Shown here one piece after another: positions 44,530-57,200 of a stretch of DNA of 64,000 nt. Each line of letters opens with the position of its first letter. Position 1 is the first letter of the stretch. The position numbers and the translations under genes are program-made. This stretch comes from Isoetes taiwanensis (Eukaryota; Streptophyta; Lycopodiopsida; Isoetales; Isoetaceae), in NCBI GenBank assembly GCA_021234155.1, contig JAJEKV010000011.1, forward strand, positions 6,991,132 to 7,055,131. The letters run 5' to 3'. The notes under the pieces were generated by a model that ran no database searches, was not told the DNA's origin, and worked only from the letters and a program-made list of their open reading frames with translations.

Positions 44530-45280
44530 TTTTTAGAGAGTTCGCAGTAAAGTGTGTTCTTTGTTCATGTCCATCCACATTAAGTATGTCAATAAGTAAA
44601 AGTGTTTCCTATATTCGTGTCCATCCACATCAAGTATGTTGGGAGTGCCCAGCTAGCATTTTAATGGATGAATTTAGTATTTACTTGAATTTAGTATTTA
44701 GTATTTCTAGGTAATATTTGTGTTTGGTTTGGTTTGCCTCCAAACTTATGTAAATATTTGTCATTGTTAATGATGCATATGTAATTTGCTTGCTAGTCCT
44801 TTGGGTTAGCAATTAAAAGGTCTTATGTTATGTTAAGTGTTTGTTGGGACATTTAATGTAGCTTCATATGTTCCTATGGGATGCTGCCATGTGGTATGAC
44901 ATAGAAAGTACTATATTTTTGAATGCTAGCATTTTACATCAGCATTCATGCAGAATTTTTATGAATACTTAAAACAAATTGCAATGCCTGGATGGCAAAC
45001 GTTGGTCCTACATCGGTGCTAGCAGTAGCGGCTAGTTGAGGCGGTGGAGAAACAAAGGCTTAATGACGTAGTTGAGGCAGTGGAGAAACAAAGATGGGTA
45101 TGATGGAGGCATCTACAGCTGCCTTAGCAACTGATGGACGAGTTCTCATGCACATCACAAATCTTTTAATGGCAGTTATAGGGTGCTTCTGCGGCAAATC
45201 TTCTAGTCTTGGGATTCTTCTTAAGGTATGACAGTGAGCGCGAAGGCTGCTCTATTTGTTCCGGATGGGTTTGAGCTTGC
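44530..45280. other. 3' flank of the zinc-finger gene; no gene seen
   Basis: AT-rich with a short duplicated block (GTG(T/T)TC-T-TATTCGTGTCCATCCACAT and TTGTTCATGTCCATCCACAT at about 44560-44630) that is probably in the 3' UTR. GTAGTTGAGGCAGTGGAGAA is partly duplicated near 45030 and 45068. Confidence 0.45.
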
Positions 45281-48200
45281 ATCTTTTTTTTTTTTTTTTT
45301 TTTTTGTGAAGGAAGGAAGGAAGGAAGGAAGGTATTTTTATCGTCCATGGAGACCAATCGGTCTATGGGACCTAATACAAAAGCGCAGCAAGCGGATTAC
45401 TACCTGGATTGAAAAACCCCCGCCCCGAAGGGTTTTCGAGGGAAAAACCGTGGCAGCAATCAGTCTGCTGGCCAACTGTTCCAATATACGAAATGCAAAA
45501 ACTCACAAATATATACACTCATGTATCACATTCCATAGTGCCTCGACAGTGGAAAGCAACCGGGGGGGCAAAGGTGGGCTCGCAGATCCAGTACCTCGAA
45601 TGTAACGACCCAGCAGCATGTAATCGACGGTGTGTTCATGTCGGCAAATGTAGGGGCAAGTCCGCTGCATACTAAGGGAACGATATCGCCCGGATCGGTG
45701 AATCTTTGCCGGGCAACTCGAAAGTGTGAGATTCATCCTTAATGGCACCCGCTTGCAAAGACCGACAGAGCTCGTCCCCGGGGGCTCCCAATCCACCGGT
45801 CTGTTCCTCGATGCGGGGATGGTGGGCACCTGTGCGAATGGAGGCAATGAGTCTGCACTTTTTCAGGGGCAGCTGGGAACGCAGGTAGAGCTGCGGGCCC
45901 CGGGGACCAACGCGGGATTGATGTGCTCCTTGTAATGGGCCGTTTTGACCTCGCTTCTAGAGCCGCCGGGTCCCAGAGCTTGCCAAGGAAGCAAGCGCCC
46001 AGGTATTCCGCGGTACATCACGATCGGCCTCTGTGTCCACCCCGCAGCGTGCATTGCTCCCTACGCGTTCCATCGGGCGAACCAGCGATCTCTCTTACCC
46101 CTCCAGCGGGCCGAGGCTGCTGCGGGCCCATTGCCTGGCGTAAGCCCGGTGCGGGGCCGAGCATCACCCATATTAACCACTTTACGAAAATAGGCGGCGT
46201 GTCTATCAAGGTTTGCCCGTGAAGCGGCAAGAATCGAGTTTCTGCGGCCCGAGAATCGATGGGGGGTGAAGGTTTCACCCAAGTGCGTGCCAAAAATGCC
46301 TTCTGCTGCTCCAAGTCATTCAGTCGCCAAAGAGGCGATCGGGACACCTCGACCCGTCTGAAGGGCGAGGCTCGACCCGGCGCCCCTAAAGCGAGATGTG
46401 GTGATGGCCCCAATCATAGAGCTCTGCACGGTGGTATTTGTCGCATGACATAAAAGCTTTCCGGCTGCTTGTCACCGCATAAGCGGATGGGCGTCTCCCA
46501 AGAGAGCGCGAGGAGGGAACTCCACCCCTAGGTATTTGTAGGTGGTAATTGACCTCCACAGTTTCCCCCTCGCTATGTGAGTGCGAGGAGGCGGGGGGTG
46601 GCGTGAAGAGGATATGAGAGCCACCCCGGTCTTGGCCAGATTTCACGCGCATGTCTCAGAGCCCGGGCACGTGTCTAGGGCATCCGGATGAGACCGCATA
46701 GCACGGGGTGTGGGCGGAAAGGTCAACATCGCCCCCGTGATAGATGAGCCGGGCAAGCCGTATGCCATCCCCATGTTCAAGAAGCGAGGGCTCTAACCGG
46801 GTCAATGTAGAGGCCAAAAAGTATTGGTGAGAGGGGGGGCAGCCTTGCCGGACCTCGATACTACCGGTGAATGCTTGCCCCGGCGTCGTGATCCCCGCCA
46901 AACAACTCTCATATTACCAGATATGGCATTACTCGCACGGCGTGGCAGCCCCTGATTGACGCAGATCTCAGCCCATAGCTTTTTCCCGGGACCGACGAAA
47001 GCCTTGAAGTCCACAAAGCAACAATACAAGTCCCGCCGATGGTTTTGGCCGTCTTCAATCGCCCGCAGGTGTAAAGATATGGTCAATCGTTGAGTGGCGG
47101 GGTCTAAAGCCCGCTTGTGTGAGGGCTCGCGACATCCGCCGCCGAGAATGCCGACCAACGGTTTGGCAAATACCGAATCGACCATGATCGTCCGGTAATT
47201 GGTAGGACAAAGGTGGGTCGCCCGCCTTTGTGAATGGGGACAACCACGCTTGTGGTCCATTGTCGGGGAAACCTTCCGCAATGCTCATAAATGTAGTGAG
47301 GATCGGCACCGGGCCGCCCCGCCCATTTGAGTAACTCGGCTCGCGCACACCGCCGAGGTCACCGCCTTCCCATTAGCCCGGCCGTTGCGGGCCCTCCACA
47401 ACATCCTCCTCCGCGAGAACCAATGGAGGGCCATCCCGTGGGGGGTATGGGCGTGACGCGATACCGGGGTGGGTCATAGAGCCGCCGCAAGCACCGCCTC
47501 CCACGCCCGGGTGTGATGTCCCCCTCGAGGGTGGGCTGGCCTTTGAAGCACTCTGGCCAAAAGGTTCGAGGATGAGTGTCCAAGAGGGGTCAACATCTCC
47601 CCCCACCGCGCCTTTGTCTCCTTCCGCCGGGCGGGATCGGCGGTGGTGGCCTCGCAAGGGTGCACCGGATCTTGAATGTGACGGAGCCGGGCGCTATGCT
47701 TTACACTCGCATCAAACCACCGTTACGCTGAAATGTTGTCGCCCCCGAGCGGGCGACGCTGGGAGGAGGAGGAGGAGGGGGGGGGGGGTCCGCCAAAACA
47801 CCCGCTCGCCGCATCCCGTAATAGCTCAATCAACCGGTTCTGCTCTGGCCGCTCTAGTGTGGGGGTCCACGTAATTGCCGGTAGGCGCCCATGAGCATCT
47901 CGGCAGACCTCTCGCCGCCATAATCCGGGGCCGCAAATCGAGGATGGCGAGTGGGGTTCCGCGGCTTGCCAAGCCATGTCCAAATAAAGTGGGAGGTGAT
48001 GAGAAGTCGACCCTCATCCCATCGTTTCGGTGCCCACCCGAAACGACCGATGAGATGCATATCTTGCGCAACTACGAGCACATAGTCCACCACACTAGAC
48101 CCTCCCCGCTGATTGTCCTGTCTGCAGGTGCACTTGTGAGAAGCGGGCCACTGTGACAGGCCATTGCAAATTATCAAGTAAAAAATACCGCATAGCAGGA

Positions 48201-49330
48201 GCAACTGTCTGCCAAAGCGAGTGACCTGGCTATCATCCGATCCTCTGGCCAGGTTGCCTCTGCGGGGCGTAGCTGCAGGACATCGTCAGCGACGGGGTCA
48301 AGTCTCATGGGCTGCTCTACTCCTGTCCGTGCATTGAAATCCCCAAGAAGGACGACCATTAGAGGAAAAATGAGATCACATTTTGTCCCATCAAGGGATG
48401 TTTAAAATGCCATGTCAGCTTTTTAAACTGTCCAATAAGAGAAGAGCTCCAGTATATCTCATTCCAGTATTATGTGGCAGCCTGTAATTAATGCAGCTGC
48501 AACTAACTTCTGTAGAATCATTTTTTCATTATAACTTTTGATCCAGAACTCCGATTCAAAAACTTTTTGTAGCAATGGGTTCATCTTCACAAGATCTATC
48601 TAGTGATAACCCATTCATACATCTTTTACGATATAAATATATAAGAAATAAGCAAAAAATCATATTTTTTAAGGTTAACGCATATGACCATATTGAAATA
48701 CATCATAACCATATATGATTGGAAAGATCTTTTCATTCCGCATCTAATGCAACAAACGCCGCAACATTTTGACAAGTGGATCAAAAGTTATGGGGGAAAA
48801 ACAACAGCAATGAAGTTGTTGGTGCTGCATTAATTGCAGTTAATAGAGGGTAGCCATTCCATTGGAGGATTCTTATGGGGATAAAATGAGATCTCAAATT
48901 TCCTCTAATGCCTACCCAACTGCTTGTGCTGCTGTATGTCATCATATAGATCGACATAAGGGTCCATCCTATCCACATCGGAGTGGCTGCGATAGAAGGT
49001 GCTCTCTGCGTGAGGGAAATAACAGGCGGCCAGAAAAAGAGGGTTGCCACTGGTATTATGCACACGAACCCACAAGTACCGGTTTGTCTGTCTTCTGGAG
49101 GGTAACCGAATGTGCCAAGGTTGTCCGGTAGTAGCAAGCAACCCCACCATGACCCCTCCGGCTCCGCATGTGTATTGAAGACCGAGATCGTAGCTCGCGG
49201 TTCCTAAGATGCTCCCCATGTTCCATGAGAAAGATGAGATCCATATCGGGCTGCCACGGAGTTGAGACTGCCCCCTTCGCCAAGGGAAGCCTCGACAATT
49301 CCATGAGACTACCCTGAGGCACAATTCCTA
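45280..49330 (-). mobile_element. GC-rich LINE (endonuclease plus reverse transcriptase) with poly(A) tail
   Basis: Minus-strand order is as follows. The endonuclease start LRVVSWNCRG lies near 49318. Endonuclease GDFNAR lies near 48340, separated by a TIR element. RT LYCCFVDFKAF lies near 47015-46985. EVRQGCPPSHQYFLASTLTR and HGDGIRLARLIYHGGDVDLS (the YADD region, altered) lie at about 46860-46720. A Cys/His block, RTCPYICRHEH, lies near 45640. The element ends with a CTTCC microsatellite (45310-45333) and a poly(A) read as poly(T) at 45285-45305. Many frameshifts and stops make it inactive. Its GC content is far above the AT-rich flanks, which marks it as foreign to the local composition. 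The endonuclease would nick target DNA and the RT prime on it; this is family knowledge. Confidence 0.88.
48362..48905. mobile_element. Short TIR element inserted in the LINE endonuclease (about 544 bp)
   Basis: The left end GAGGAAAAATGAGATCACAT continues TTTGTCCCAT. The right end, read inward on the minus strand, is GAGGAAATTTGAGATCTCAT followed by TTTATCCCAT, so the imperfect terminal inverted repeats are about 30 bp. The flanks read TTA on the left and TAA on the right, compatible with a TA duplication as in Tc1/mariner-Stowaway elements or a TTA/TAA site as in Harbinger-like elements. The interior is AT-rich without a transposase. It separates two halves of the LINE endonuclease domain (VDLYDDIQQHK | VVLLGDFNAR), which supports the boundaries. 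Confidence 0.8.
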
Positions 49331-50850
49331 TTTGTCAACAAGAAGGGTATGCGCGCACCGAAGTCGCTGGGAGGACGGGAAGCAGAGGCCGAAAGTGAGA
49401 AGTAGATGGAGCGGAGGCAACATGTGGCTGAGAGGGAGTGGGTCGAGGGGGAAGAAGGAGCAGGGAGAAGGGGGGACTGTGGTAGGAGAAGCGAAGCGGG
49501 CCACGCTCACCGCGATTGGGGCTGCGGGGTCCGCAGCAGAGCGGGCGGGGAAAATGTGCATCCCCGCCGAACCAATCTGCGGCACCCCTTGGTGGCGGAT
49601 GCCTCCACCCGACCGACAAGCTCCTCTCGCATGCCTCCTTGTGCGGGGTGAGGTCCCGGTCCACGTCTGGGGATGTCCCCTTCAAACATCTTGCCCCCGA
49701 TGCAATATGGCATCACACACGGGCATCCGCAACCCGGAATATGACAATGCGGATTCTGACGACGGCCGAGCCCCATGGCGGATCGCCGAAATGTGAATCG
49801 CCTGGGGAATGTCATCGATCGAGAATGTGTGTTCGGGGATGTTGTGGGCTTAGACTCTCCCCTCCTCTTCCGGCATGCCTCGGACTACCGTGATTGTGGC
49901 CTCTCCGTCCGCAAGCTCTTGGAGTTCCTGCGGCGCTCATGGGTCAAAAGGTGGGCGAGGGCCGAGCCCCGCGGCCGGGTGGTGGTGGTGGCCGGGATGG
50001 CGTGGGGTGGCTTGAGTGGGGGCAGCGGTCGCGTGGTCCCGGCCGCAAGTGCGGGCCGTGCATACCGGGGGTGGGCGGGGTAGCGGCCCGAGCCGGGCCC
50101 CGGCCTGTGAAGTCGGGAGCTCGGCTCTTGCGGTGGCCGCGGCCGCTTATTTGGACTGCGACCGCGGTGACTATGAACCCTGTGGGGAGACCATGGTCCC
50201 GTTTATGGATGGCTGCCCGCAACCCCCGGAGCTCCGTGCTCGAGTAGCGAGGGCATGATCGAGCCCAAAGACACGAAGTGTCCGTGAGCCGGGCTTGCTG
50301 TTCCGATCGCGTCAAGAAGAACCCGGCCGCGGTTCCGGGTGTGCGCGAAGAGCGCCTGCACTCCCCGTGCCATGGTGGTGGCTTCCTCAACCTCGACAAG
50401 CCGGTGACACGGTGACCATCGCCTCGTGCATTGTCCGGCCCTCCCCGTGTCATGGTGTCCGAGTGATGAACACGAGTCCAGACGGGCCCGCATGTCGGGC
50501 CGAAGCTCTGCGGCCGCCTCGTTGCCGTTCGAAGTGTGCCAGGCCAAGGCCATCTTCTACGTGCTGTGTGCGGGTCTCCAGGCCTGTGATGCGGTTCTTC
50601 TAGACCACCAGTTGCCTTCTGAGCACATGGGGTGCCGAGGACTCCATCTTCACTGCCATGCCGCCCGCGGCCTTTGTTAGCCTCAATCGCGGCACCTTTG
50701 TTAGCCTCCACGCCCGCTTTGACGTGGCTCCAATTCTCTGCCGAGGCAGGAGTTCCTGTGTGGTCTGAGCAATCAATCCCTTCCGGCCGGGCTGGCCACG
50801 CTGAGGGGGCCTTAGCCTTAGTTAGCCCGAGCCTCCTTCTTCATGGAGGA
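49331..50850. other. GC-rich 5' continuation of the LINE (ORF1 / 5' region), no motif recognised
   Basis: Composition matches the LINE rather than the flanks. Several overlapping ORFs exist on both strands (for example minus 50711-49944, plus 49332-49796), as expected for GC-rich DNA with few stops. One minus-strand piece has a Cys-rich start, PHCHIPGCGCPCVMPYC (near 49750). None gave a clear ORF1 signature, so I report the block as probable LINE 5' sequence only. Confidence 0.45.
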
Positions 50851-52654
50851 TGACTCTCCCCTGTCCATGATGGCTGATCGGGACCGTTTCCGTGGCGGCC
50901 CCTCGCCTTGGTTTTCCCAGGCTGGCCCATCTTCTGTGGCCATGACTGGGGGTGCGGCACGTCAAGCAAGGTTTAGGCTATGGCAGGGGCTTGTCAGGTC
51001 CGGCAGGGCTAGGCAGGCTATGGCAGGGCTGTGGCCAGGCTAGGCAAGGCCAAGAGGCAGTTGGTTGGGCTATGGCAATGTCAGGCAAATGTTGGAGCCT
51101 AGCTCAACATTATTGTGTGCGCTGACTTCCAAAGGCTATGGGGTCTCTGGCTGTAAAAATCGTGCTCAGAATCCAATTTGGGGACCCAAAATCGCAGTCA
51201 GAGCACCTTTTGGGGGTTTGGGGGTTTTGGGGCTAGAGAGAGATTGTAAACCCTAGAGAGAGAAAGCCAGAAAGGGGCAAATCAAGGGGGTCTATGCAAG
51301 GGCAGTGAGGGCGCTAGAGAGAGGGGCGCTAGGCAAGATATCTTGCATCTATGCTTTCAAAGTGCAATGAAAACATAGATTCAATGCACTTTGAATCTAG
51401 TTTTCTCGGAGAAACAAGCTGAAAATATGGATCAAAGTCTTCATAACGAATTCAAGGAGCACATCTGCAGCATGGAAGGACGAAAGAAAAAGCCCCGGAT
51501 CGAGGAAGAAATTGCAAGAGAAAGCACAAATAGAAAGCACAGCGTAAGATGGAATTTGAATTTGTGCACGAATCTGTTATCTAATTTTTGAATATGCATC
51601 AAACTAGGCAGTACGAATCCAAAAAGCAAATCTGCAGCATGAAAGAATAAAAGCCAGAGTTAGGGATCAAGCAATAAGCTACAAAAGAAAGCACAAAACG
51701 AGGTAAAAAATAGAAGCAAGCATGTTTTTGATTCAAAAGTGGTTTAAAAGAATGTATTATAATTGTGGATGTAGAAATGATCTCAAAATCCAGCTTCACG
51801 GATGAGCATCAGAGCATTTAAGCAAGCCTAATACAGGGCAAATGCAAGGTTGCAGTTTAATCTGATTCTTAGTTTTTTGCCATGCTAAGCGTGTTTCTAG
51901 TGTGTTTGTAGTCTATTTTCGAGTTCATATATTTAGAAAAAAAATTCTTGTTTTTTAGTTAAACTTAGCTTTTTCGATTATTTCAAAGATTTTCAAAGAT
52001 GATACATTTTATAAGAAAAAACGTTTGGGATTACCTTTTTTTAGGTGAATCTTTTTTTTGGTGAACCTGGACATACTTTTCGCATTAGGCTAAGCTAAAT
52101 GTGAAAACGAGCTTATTAGATTATTTTTTAAGGTGAACTAGACATACGCTAAGTCTGCTTCAATTTTATTGTTTTATTCTGTTCTTTTTGCATATTAATA
52201 ACTTTGTGCTATTATGTAAATGCTAGAATGTGTTTGGCAAGGTGGAATGTCTTCTAGTTTGGACCAGAAAGCCCAATGTTAGGAACTATATATGAATGTT
52301 GTTGTGGAGTAACACTGTGATTTTATAAGACATATAATTTATAATTGAATCTCTTTCTTGTGAACTTGAACTAGACATACTTTTTGCATTATGCTGCTTC
52401 ATTTGTTTTTTTATTATGTTCCATTTGCATGTTTCTAGCTTTGGATGTTTCTTCTATGCGATGCTCAACATTACATAACTCAATTGTTTGTTACTTTTTT
52501 TTTAATCTACTTTTGAAAACAGAATGGAATTGCAATATGCACTTTTTACGTCTCCTTTTTTCTTCTAAAAGGAAAAGCTTGAGTCCCTTATCATGCTATA
52601 TTGTGAAATATTGTCTATTTTCTAAGTAATATGGTATTACGTTTTCATACTGCA
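50851..52654. other. No confident gene; short GGCAGGGCT repeats then AT-rich DNA
   Basis: Positions 50975-51050 are made of GGCTATGGCAGGGCT / TAGGCAGG-type repeats. Positions 51185-51320 are G-rich with repeated CTAGAGAGAG. An ORF at 51391-51591 is charged but unrecognised. Positions 51430-51560 and 51610-51700 look like diverged copies of each other (CATCTGCAGCATG-AAG). The rest up to 52654 is AT-rich; a good splice-acceptor-like site (TTTTCATACTGCAG) directly precedes the duplicated zinc-finger sequence. Confidence 0.4.
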
Positions 52655-53289
52655 GCTACCCTGGGGGTTGTACCAAGGCTGCGAGGGGGCGCTCTGGACT
52701 ATGCATTAGACATGGCGGGGGGAAAAGATGCAAGCAGGAAGGATGCAGTAAATGTGCCGAGGGCTATACTGGCCTTTGTATATCTCATGGTGGAGGAGGC
52801 CGTTGTCAAGCTGGGGGTTGCAGCAAAGGAGCACAAATTTTTGCAAGGAATCATGGAGGAGGCAAATGTTGCATGATCCCGGGCTGCACAAAAGAGGCTG
52901 AGGGGAGTACTCCACTTTGCAAAACACATGGTGGAGGTAAAAGATGCATGCATGAAGGTGGGGCCTTTGTCCAAAGGGTGTCCATGGTGGTACATCATTC
53001 TGCGTTGCACATGGAGGTCGAAAATGCTGTGCATCACAGGGTGGCACCAAGAGTGCAAGAGGAAGAACATATTATTGTGTTAGACATGGGGGCAAGGATA
53101 GGTTCTGTACGTACAAAATTCAAATTCCTGACGTATGTAACGTATTAAAAGGTTGCCAGCCGGAAAAAAAAAAAAAAAATATTTCTCGTACGCGACACAG
53201 TTTTCAAATTTCAAATTCGTAAAAAAAAAGAAAAAAAAAACAATTTTTTTTTATTTATTTTATTTTATTTTATTTTTTTAATTATTGAG

Positions 53290-53834
53290 CGGAAACAAAG
53301 ATGATATTCTTTGCCTAGCAAGAACAAAGAGGATATTCAATTTGACATAAACTCGCAGTTTGAGTTGTCCATTAACATAGATGCTCTATGCTAACTTTGT
53401 GTGCTAAAGGTAATTGGAAGATTGACATAAGATTAGCACAAACTTCACACCACATGCAAAAGCTACATGCCAAAATTATGAGGTACGAAATTCTATTCAA
53501 TGGTATTTACATATTCTCTTTGGTCCTTTAATGGTGGCATGGCTGATAGACGTATATTATCCATAGAAAATATTGGGTAATGGAATTGACAAAAAGATTA
53601 ATATGCATCTCTTTCAATAGGAGCCACTTTTTACATAATCTATGTTGTTGGATGTTCATGTAGTCGGATCTAATATATGGTTCATATTCTAATTCCAAGG
53701 TATGTGATATTTGACCTTTTGACATCATCCCTTTGATTAAATCCACACCACATGGCTCTACTCTGTTAGATATATTTGAAGACATGGATGTCCATCATAT
53801 TGTAAGTAACAACATCTCTTTAAACTATTTTGTT
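53290..53834. other. No gene seen; spacer inside the large insertion
   Basis: AT-rich sequence after a TTTTATTTTA simple repeat at 53250-53280. No recognisable coding or element sequence was found. Confidence 0.4.
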
Positions 53835-53842
53835 ATTAATGG

Positions 53843-54227
53843 CAGGGATAGGTTCAATACTGTATACGTTTTATACGTAATACATATTTTTCGTTTGATA
53901 CGGCACAAATTTGACGTTTAATACGTCAAAAATACGTCCAAAAAAATTTCCGGCGTCGAAAAATTTCGGCGTAAAGCGAACCTTCATTTTCGCCACGCGA
54001 AACTTAAATTTTTTTTAAAGTTTTCAAGAAAGTTTAAACAGGAAGGTTTTCTTTTACGCCGAAATTTTTTTTTTTTTGCGTAAAAGCCCAGTTGAAGGTT
54101 TAAACTTTACGCGAATTTTTTTTTTCGACCCGGTGAGTATATAAAATACGTATTTTCCCCAAAAATATGTATTTTTGGACTTTATACGTCTGAAAAAATA
54201 ATTTCATACGTACAGAACCTATCCCTG
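53843..54227. mobile_element. hAT-type non-autonomous element, copy 2 (385 bp), nested
   Basis: The ends are CAGGGATAGGTTC...GAACCTATCCCTG, and the exact 8-bp duplication ATTAATGG lies at 53835-53842 and 54228-54235. The first about 120 bp and last about 100 bp are nearly identical to copy 1 (ACTGTATACGTTTTATACG; TTTATACGTCTGAAAAAATA). The interior motif array is reduced to a few degenerate units (for example TTCGGCGTAAAGCGAA and TTTACGCGAA). It sits inside the 9.36-kb copy 3. Confidence 0.93.
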
Positions 54228-54235
54228 ATTAATGG

Positions 54236-57200
54236 CTCTTGTAGAATCCTAACCATGTCATTATAGCATTTGCACACTTGGGCAATAATCCTTCCTATAT
54301 AAGGCAGATACATTTTTCTGCCCCGACCTAATTTCTTCCTTACTAATTCTATTTTCATGACACGTTATGGGTTTCGCATTTATTTCAGATTATGCATTTA
54401 TTGCAGAGTATCTATCAGGTATGGGTCGGAGGTTGACCCGCGATGCTGACGGTTAGGCGTCTAACCTAGAGTGTCGAGGAGCAACACAGCCTCAATCCGG
54501 CCGGCAAAGGATGAGCATTTGGATCGAACCATTCCATCAGAAATCTGGGCTGTGCACAAAAGGATTACCGCATTGATGCGATCAATCTCTCCTGAGCATA
54601 ATATGCTGCCCTCTGTTCTTCAGTCTGCTCTTCAATTTCATGCATGTTTCCTCTTCATTCCGCGAAATTGCATCCTTTTGATCGATTTGTTCTTCAGAAT
54701 CCGGCCTACCATTTCTCGCTGCATAAGTATTCCCTGCTTCCCAAGCAGGCCTTGAATTCGGAACCAATCTGTTTAACCGAGCAGCAGAATTCTCTGTAGC
54801 TTGAATTTGAGCTTGAGTAACTCAAAAACGAGTTGCAGAATAACTTCTAGCTAGAATGGGCCTAGAAATATTACCAATTTACGAATTCGACCACCGAGAT
54901 TCTGAGAACGAGAACCCAATGCATCAATTTGATGATCGATGGCATGAATCTGAGCATGAATCTGGGAACCCAAATCACTGTGCTGATGAAAAAGGCGAGA
55001 GTCATGAAAGCGCTCGACGACAATATCGGTACAACAGATGAAAAGGTGATGGGCAAGTTCGAATTTTAGAGTGGAGCCATGTTTTTGAGATCCGCCATAG
55101 GCACCGGAACAGAGAGCGTCTAGCCTGGGGCCTCATGGCAGTAGCCTCGAGTAAGAGGCAATGACCTTGGATGATATTCTAAAAACGCCAAGCCGTCATG
55201 CAAGCAATGGCCCAGTTCGCGGATGGCATCGATATGGCCCAGAGCTGCAGCTCTGGCGCAGAGGGCCACTCCGGCCTTCAAATGCTTAAATCTTTGCCCC
55301 TTTCCGCTGGAAGCAGAAGAACTCTGTTGAAGTCTGTGATAGCACTCTGCAAGGAGTTAAGAACTCTGATGGATCACATTAGATCCGTTGAACATCCGCT
55401 GAACTCTGATGGGGTTAAGAACTCTGATGGATTTTTTGCGCTCTGATGGGGTTAAGAACTCTGTCTGCATAAGCTTGGCTATGGCGCCAGAATACAATCA
55501 AACTATAGCAAACATGGAACCACTGTTGAATGCTGGTATCTTAGCAAAAACAAAGCCAGCTGTTGAATGCCGCTTATGGGTTCCGCCAAACAACTACGAC
55601 TTGGGCATACCGTAAACAAAATCCGACCCATTCATTTAGACTCAATATTGGAATACAGTAGCAGTGGCTTTGGGAAAAACCAGATAACAGAGAACCAAAG
55701 CCAAAGAAAAGAAAATTTCCTTGTGGCCATTCCTTTACAGAGTTATATATAAAAGCATCTGCAAATCCAGACTTTTGAGGAAGCAAAATAAAGTGCTCAG
55801 CTTCACCATGGTGCCGCTTTAGCTCCCCTCTAACCGCACAGAATCGATTGAAAGAGGGGCAAGGTTCTACCAAAATCGATTCCCCGAGAATATTTTGCAG
55901 ATCACGGATCAACCTGAAGAAGACGCCAAGACAAACGCCCAAATCCGAGCACGCATCACCTCAAAAAAGTTAAATGAGTAAAAAAAAAATGATATAGAAA
56001 TTCAAAGACTGGCACGTCCTCGCTAAATGTTAAAAAATAACATATCGTGCTACCTCTTTAATGGCATTTAATTTCGATGGCCTTTTTTATGGACGGGGAT
56101 ATCACAACCCCAAATATTTATTACGATCCAATTATCTCTGTTTAAATATAATAATGTGCCACCTTTACAGCTCATCATGCAGCATTAAATGTGATGCACG
56201 TGGCTAAGAATAATTAATGATGCTTAATTGCTGCCAGTAAAATAATGCCATCTCGTTACATTGTATTAAATGCTTTGAATATAAGTGGCTAAACCTGAAC
56301 AGTAGATCTCACAATCTAGACCATTATAAAAAAAACTCCTTTGAAGACCAATTTATACTTTCCAGGTTTATATGTGGCCTTTTTACCTAGGAGCCTTGGC
56401 TTACCCTTTGATGGAGCCTTGGCTTACCCTTTGATGTGATAACTAATATGCCTAAAAAAATGTAGACATCAAGAAGTATCTTAACACTAGAGTTGTTACT
56501 GGAACTATTCTGGGTTCATCCACCAGAATTGGTCCAGCATACCCTCTGCCACTTAAACCCAGGTATCTAACAAGAGAAATTTCCATTTCACAAGATACCA
56601 CCACTTTTGGAATCTTCACTCGATTCTTTATGGCCATGGAGAATTTCATGACCAATAGATTTACTGATATGTTGTGGTGATTGCCCAAACCTCATTGAAT
56701 TCAGCAGTTTTTACGCCAGGCCAGAACTGCATTCTTCAAACTTTCTAGCATAAAGGGGTCCAAACATTTCTAAAATTGAAAGTAATTGACGTTTTATGAT
56801 AAAACATGTTGATTTGCATGTTTTCATGTTTCGTTGCTATTAGATGGCATTATATGAAGTCGTCAAACCATTTTTAGCTCAAAAAAGCTGTTTGAGGTTG
56901 TGAATTGTTTCTCCTTTACTATAACAAGTTTTGACGTAAGACTTGCGGCCATAAGTTGTCAACTCTAAGAGCTATAGTCCAATAATTTTTTGAAGTGTCT
57001 ATAAGTCATGTTGATCTCAATTTTCACTAAAGAAGATTCGATACAGAATCCAGGACAAAAATAGAACTAACGTGGTTTAACTAAACTCATATATAAGCTT
57101 TCTAAGGGCAATAAATGATGCACTCCATTCATTCCACTTATACATTTATAATAAAGAATTTTATGAACTTAAATATGGTGAATAACCATGTATTCTTTAC

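Noticed and set aside
49944-50711. 255-residue minus-strand ORF and many overlapping ORFs at 49.3-50.9 kb
   Set aside because: GC-rich DNA has few stops on either strand. The translations are Pro/Arg/Gly-rich with no family motif, and no frame is preferred.
54290-54440. Retrotransposon leader with TATA box (CTATATAAGG) and primer-binding site (TATCAGGTATGGGTCGG)
   Set aside because: The TATCAG match is too short and lacks the usual TGG start; no LTR pair or gag/pol sequence follows.
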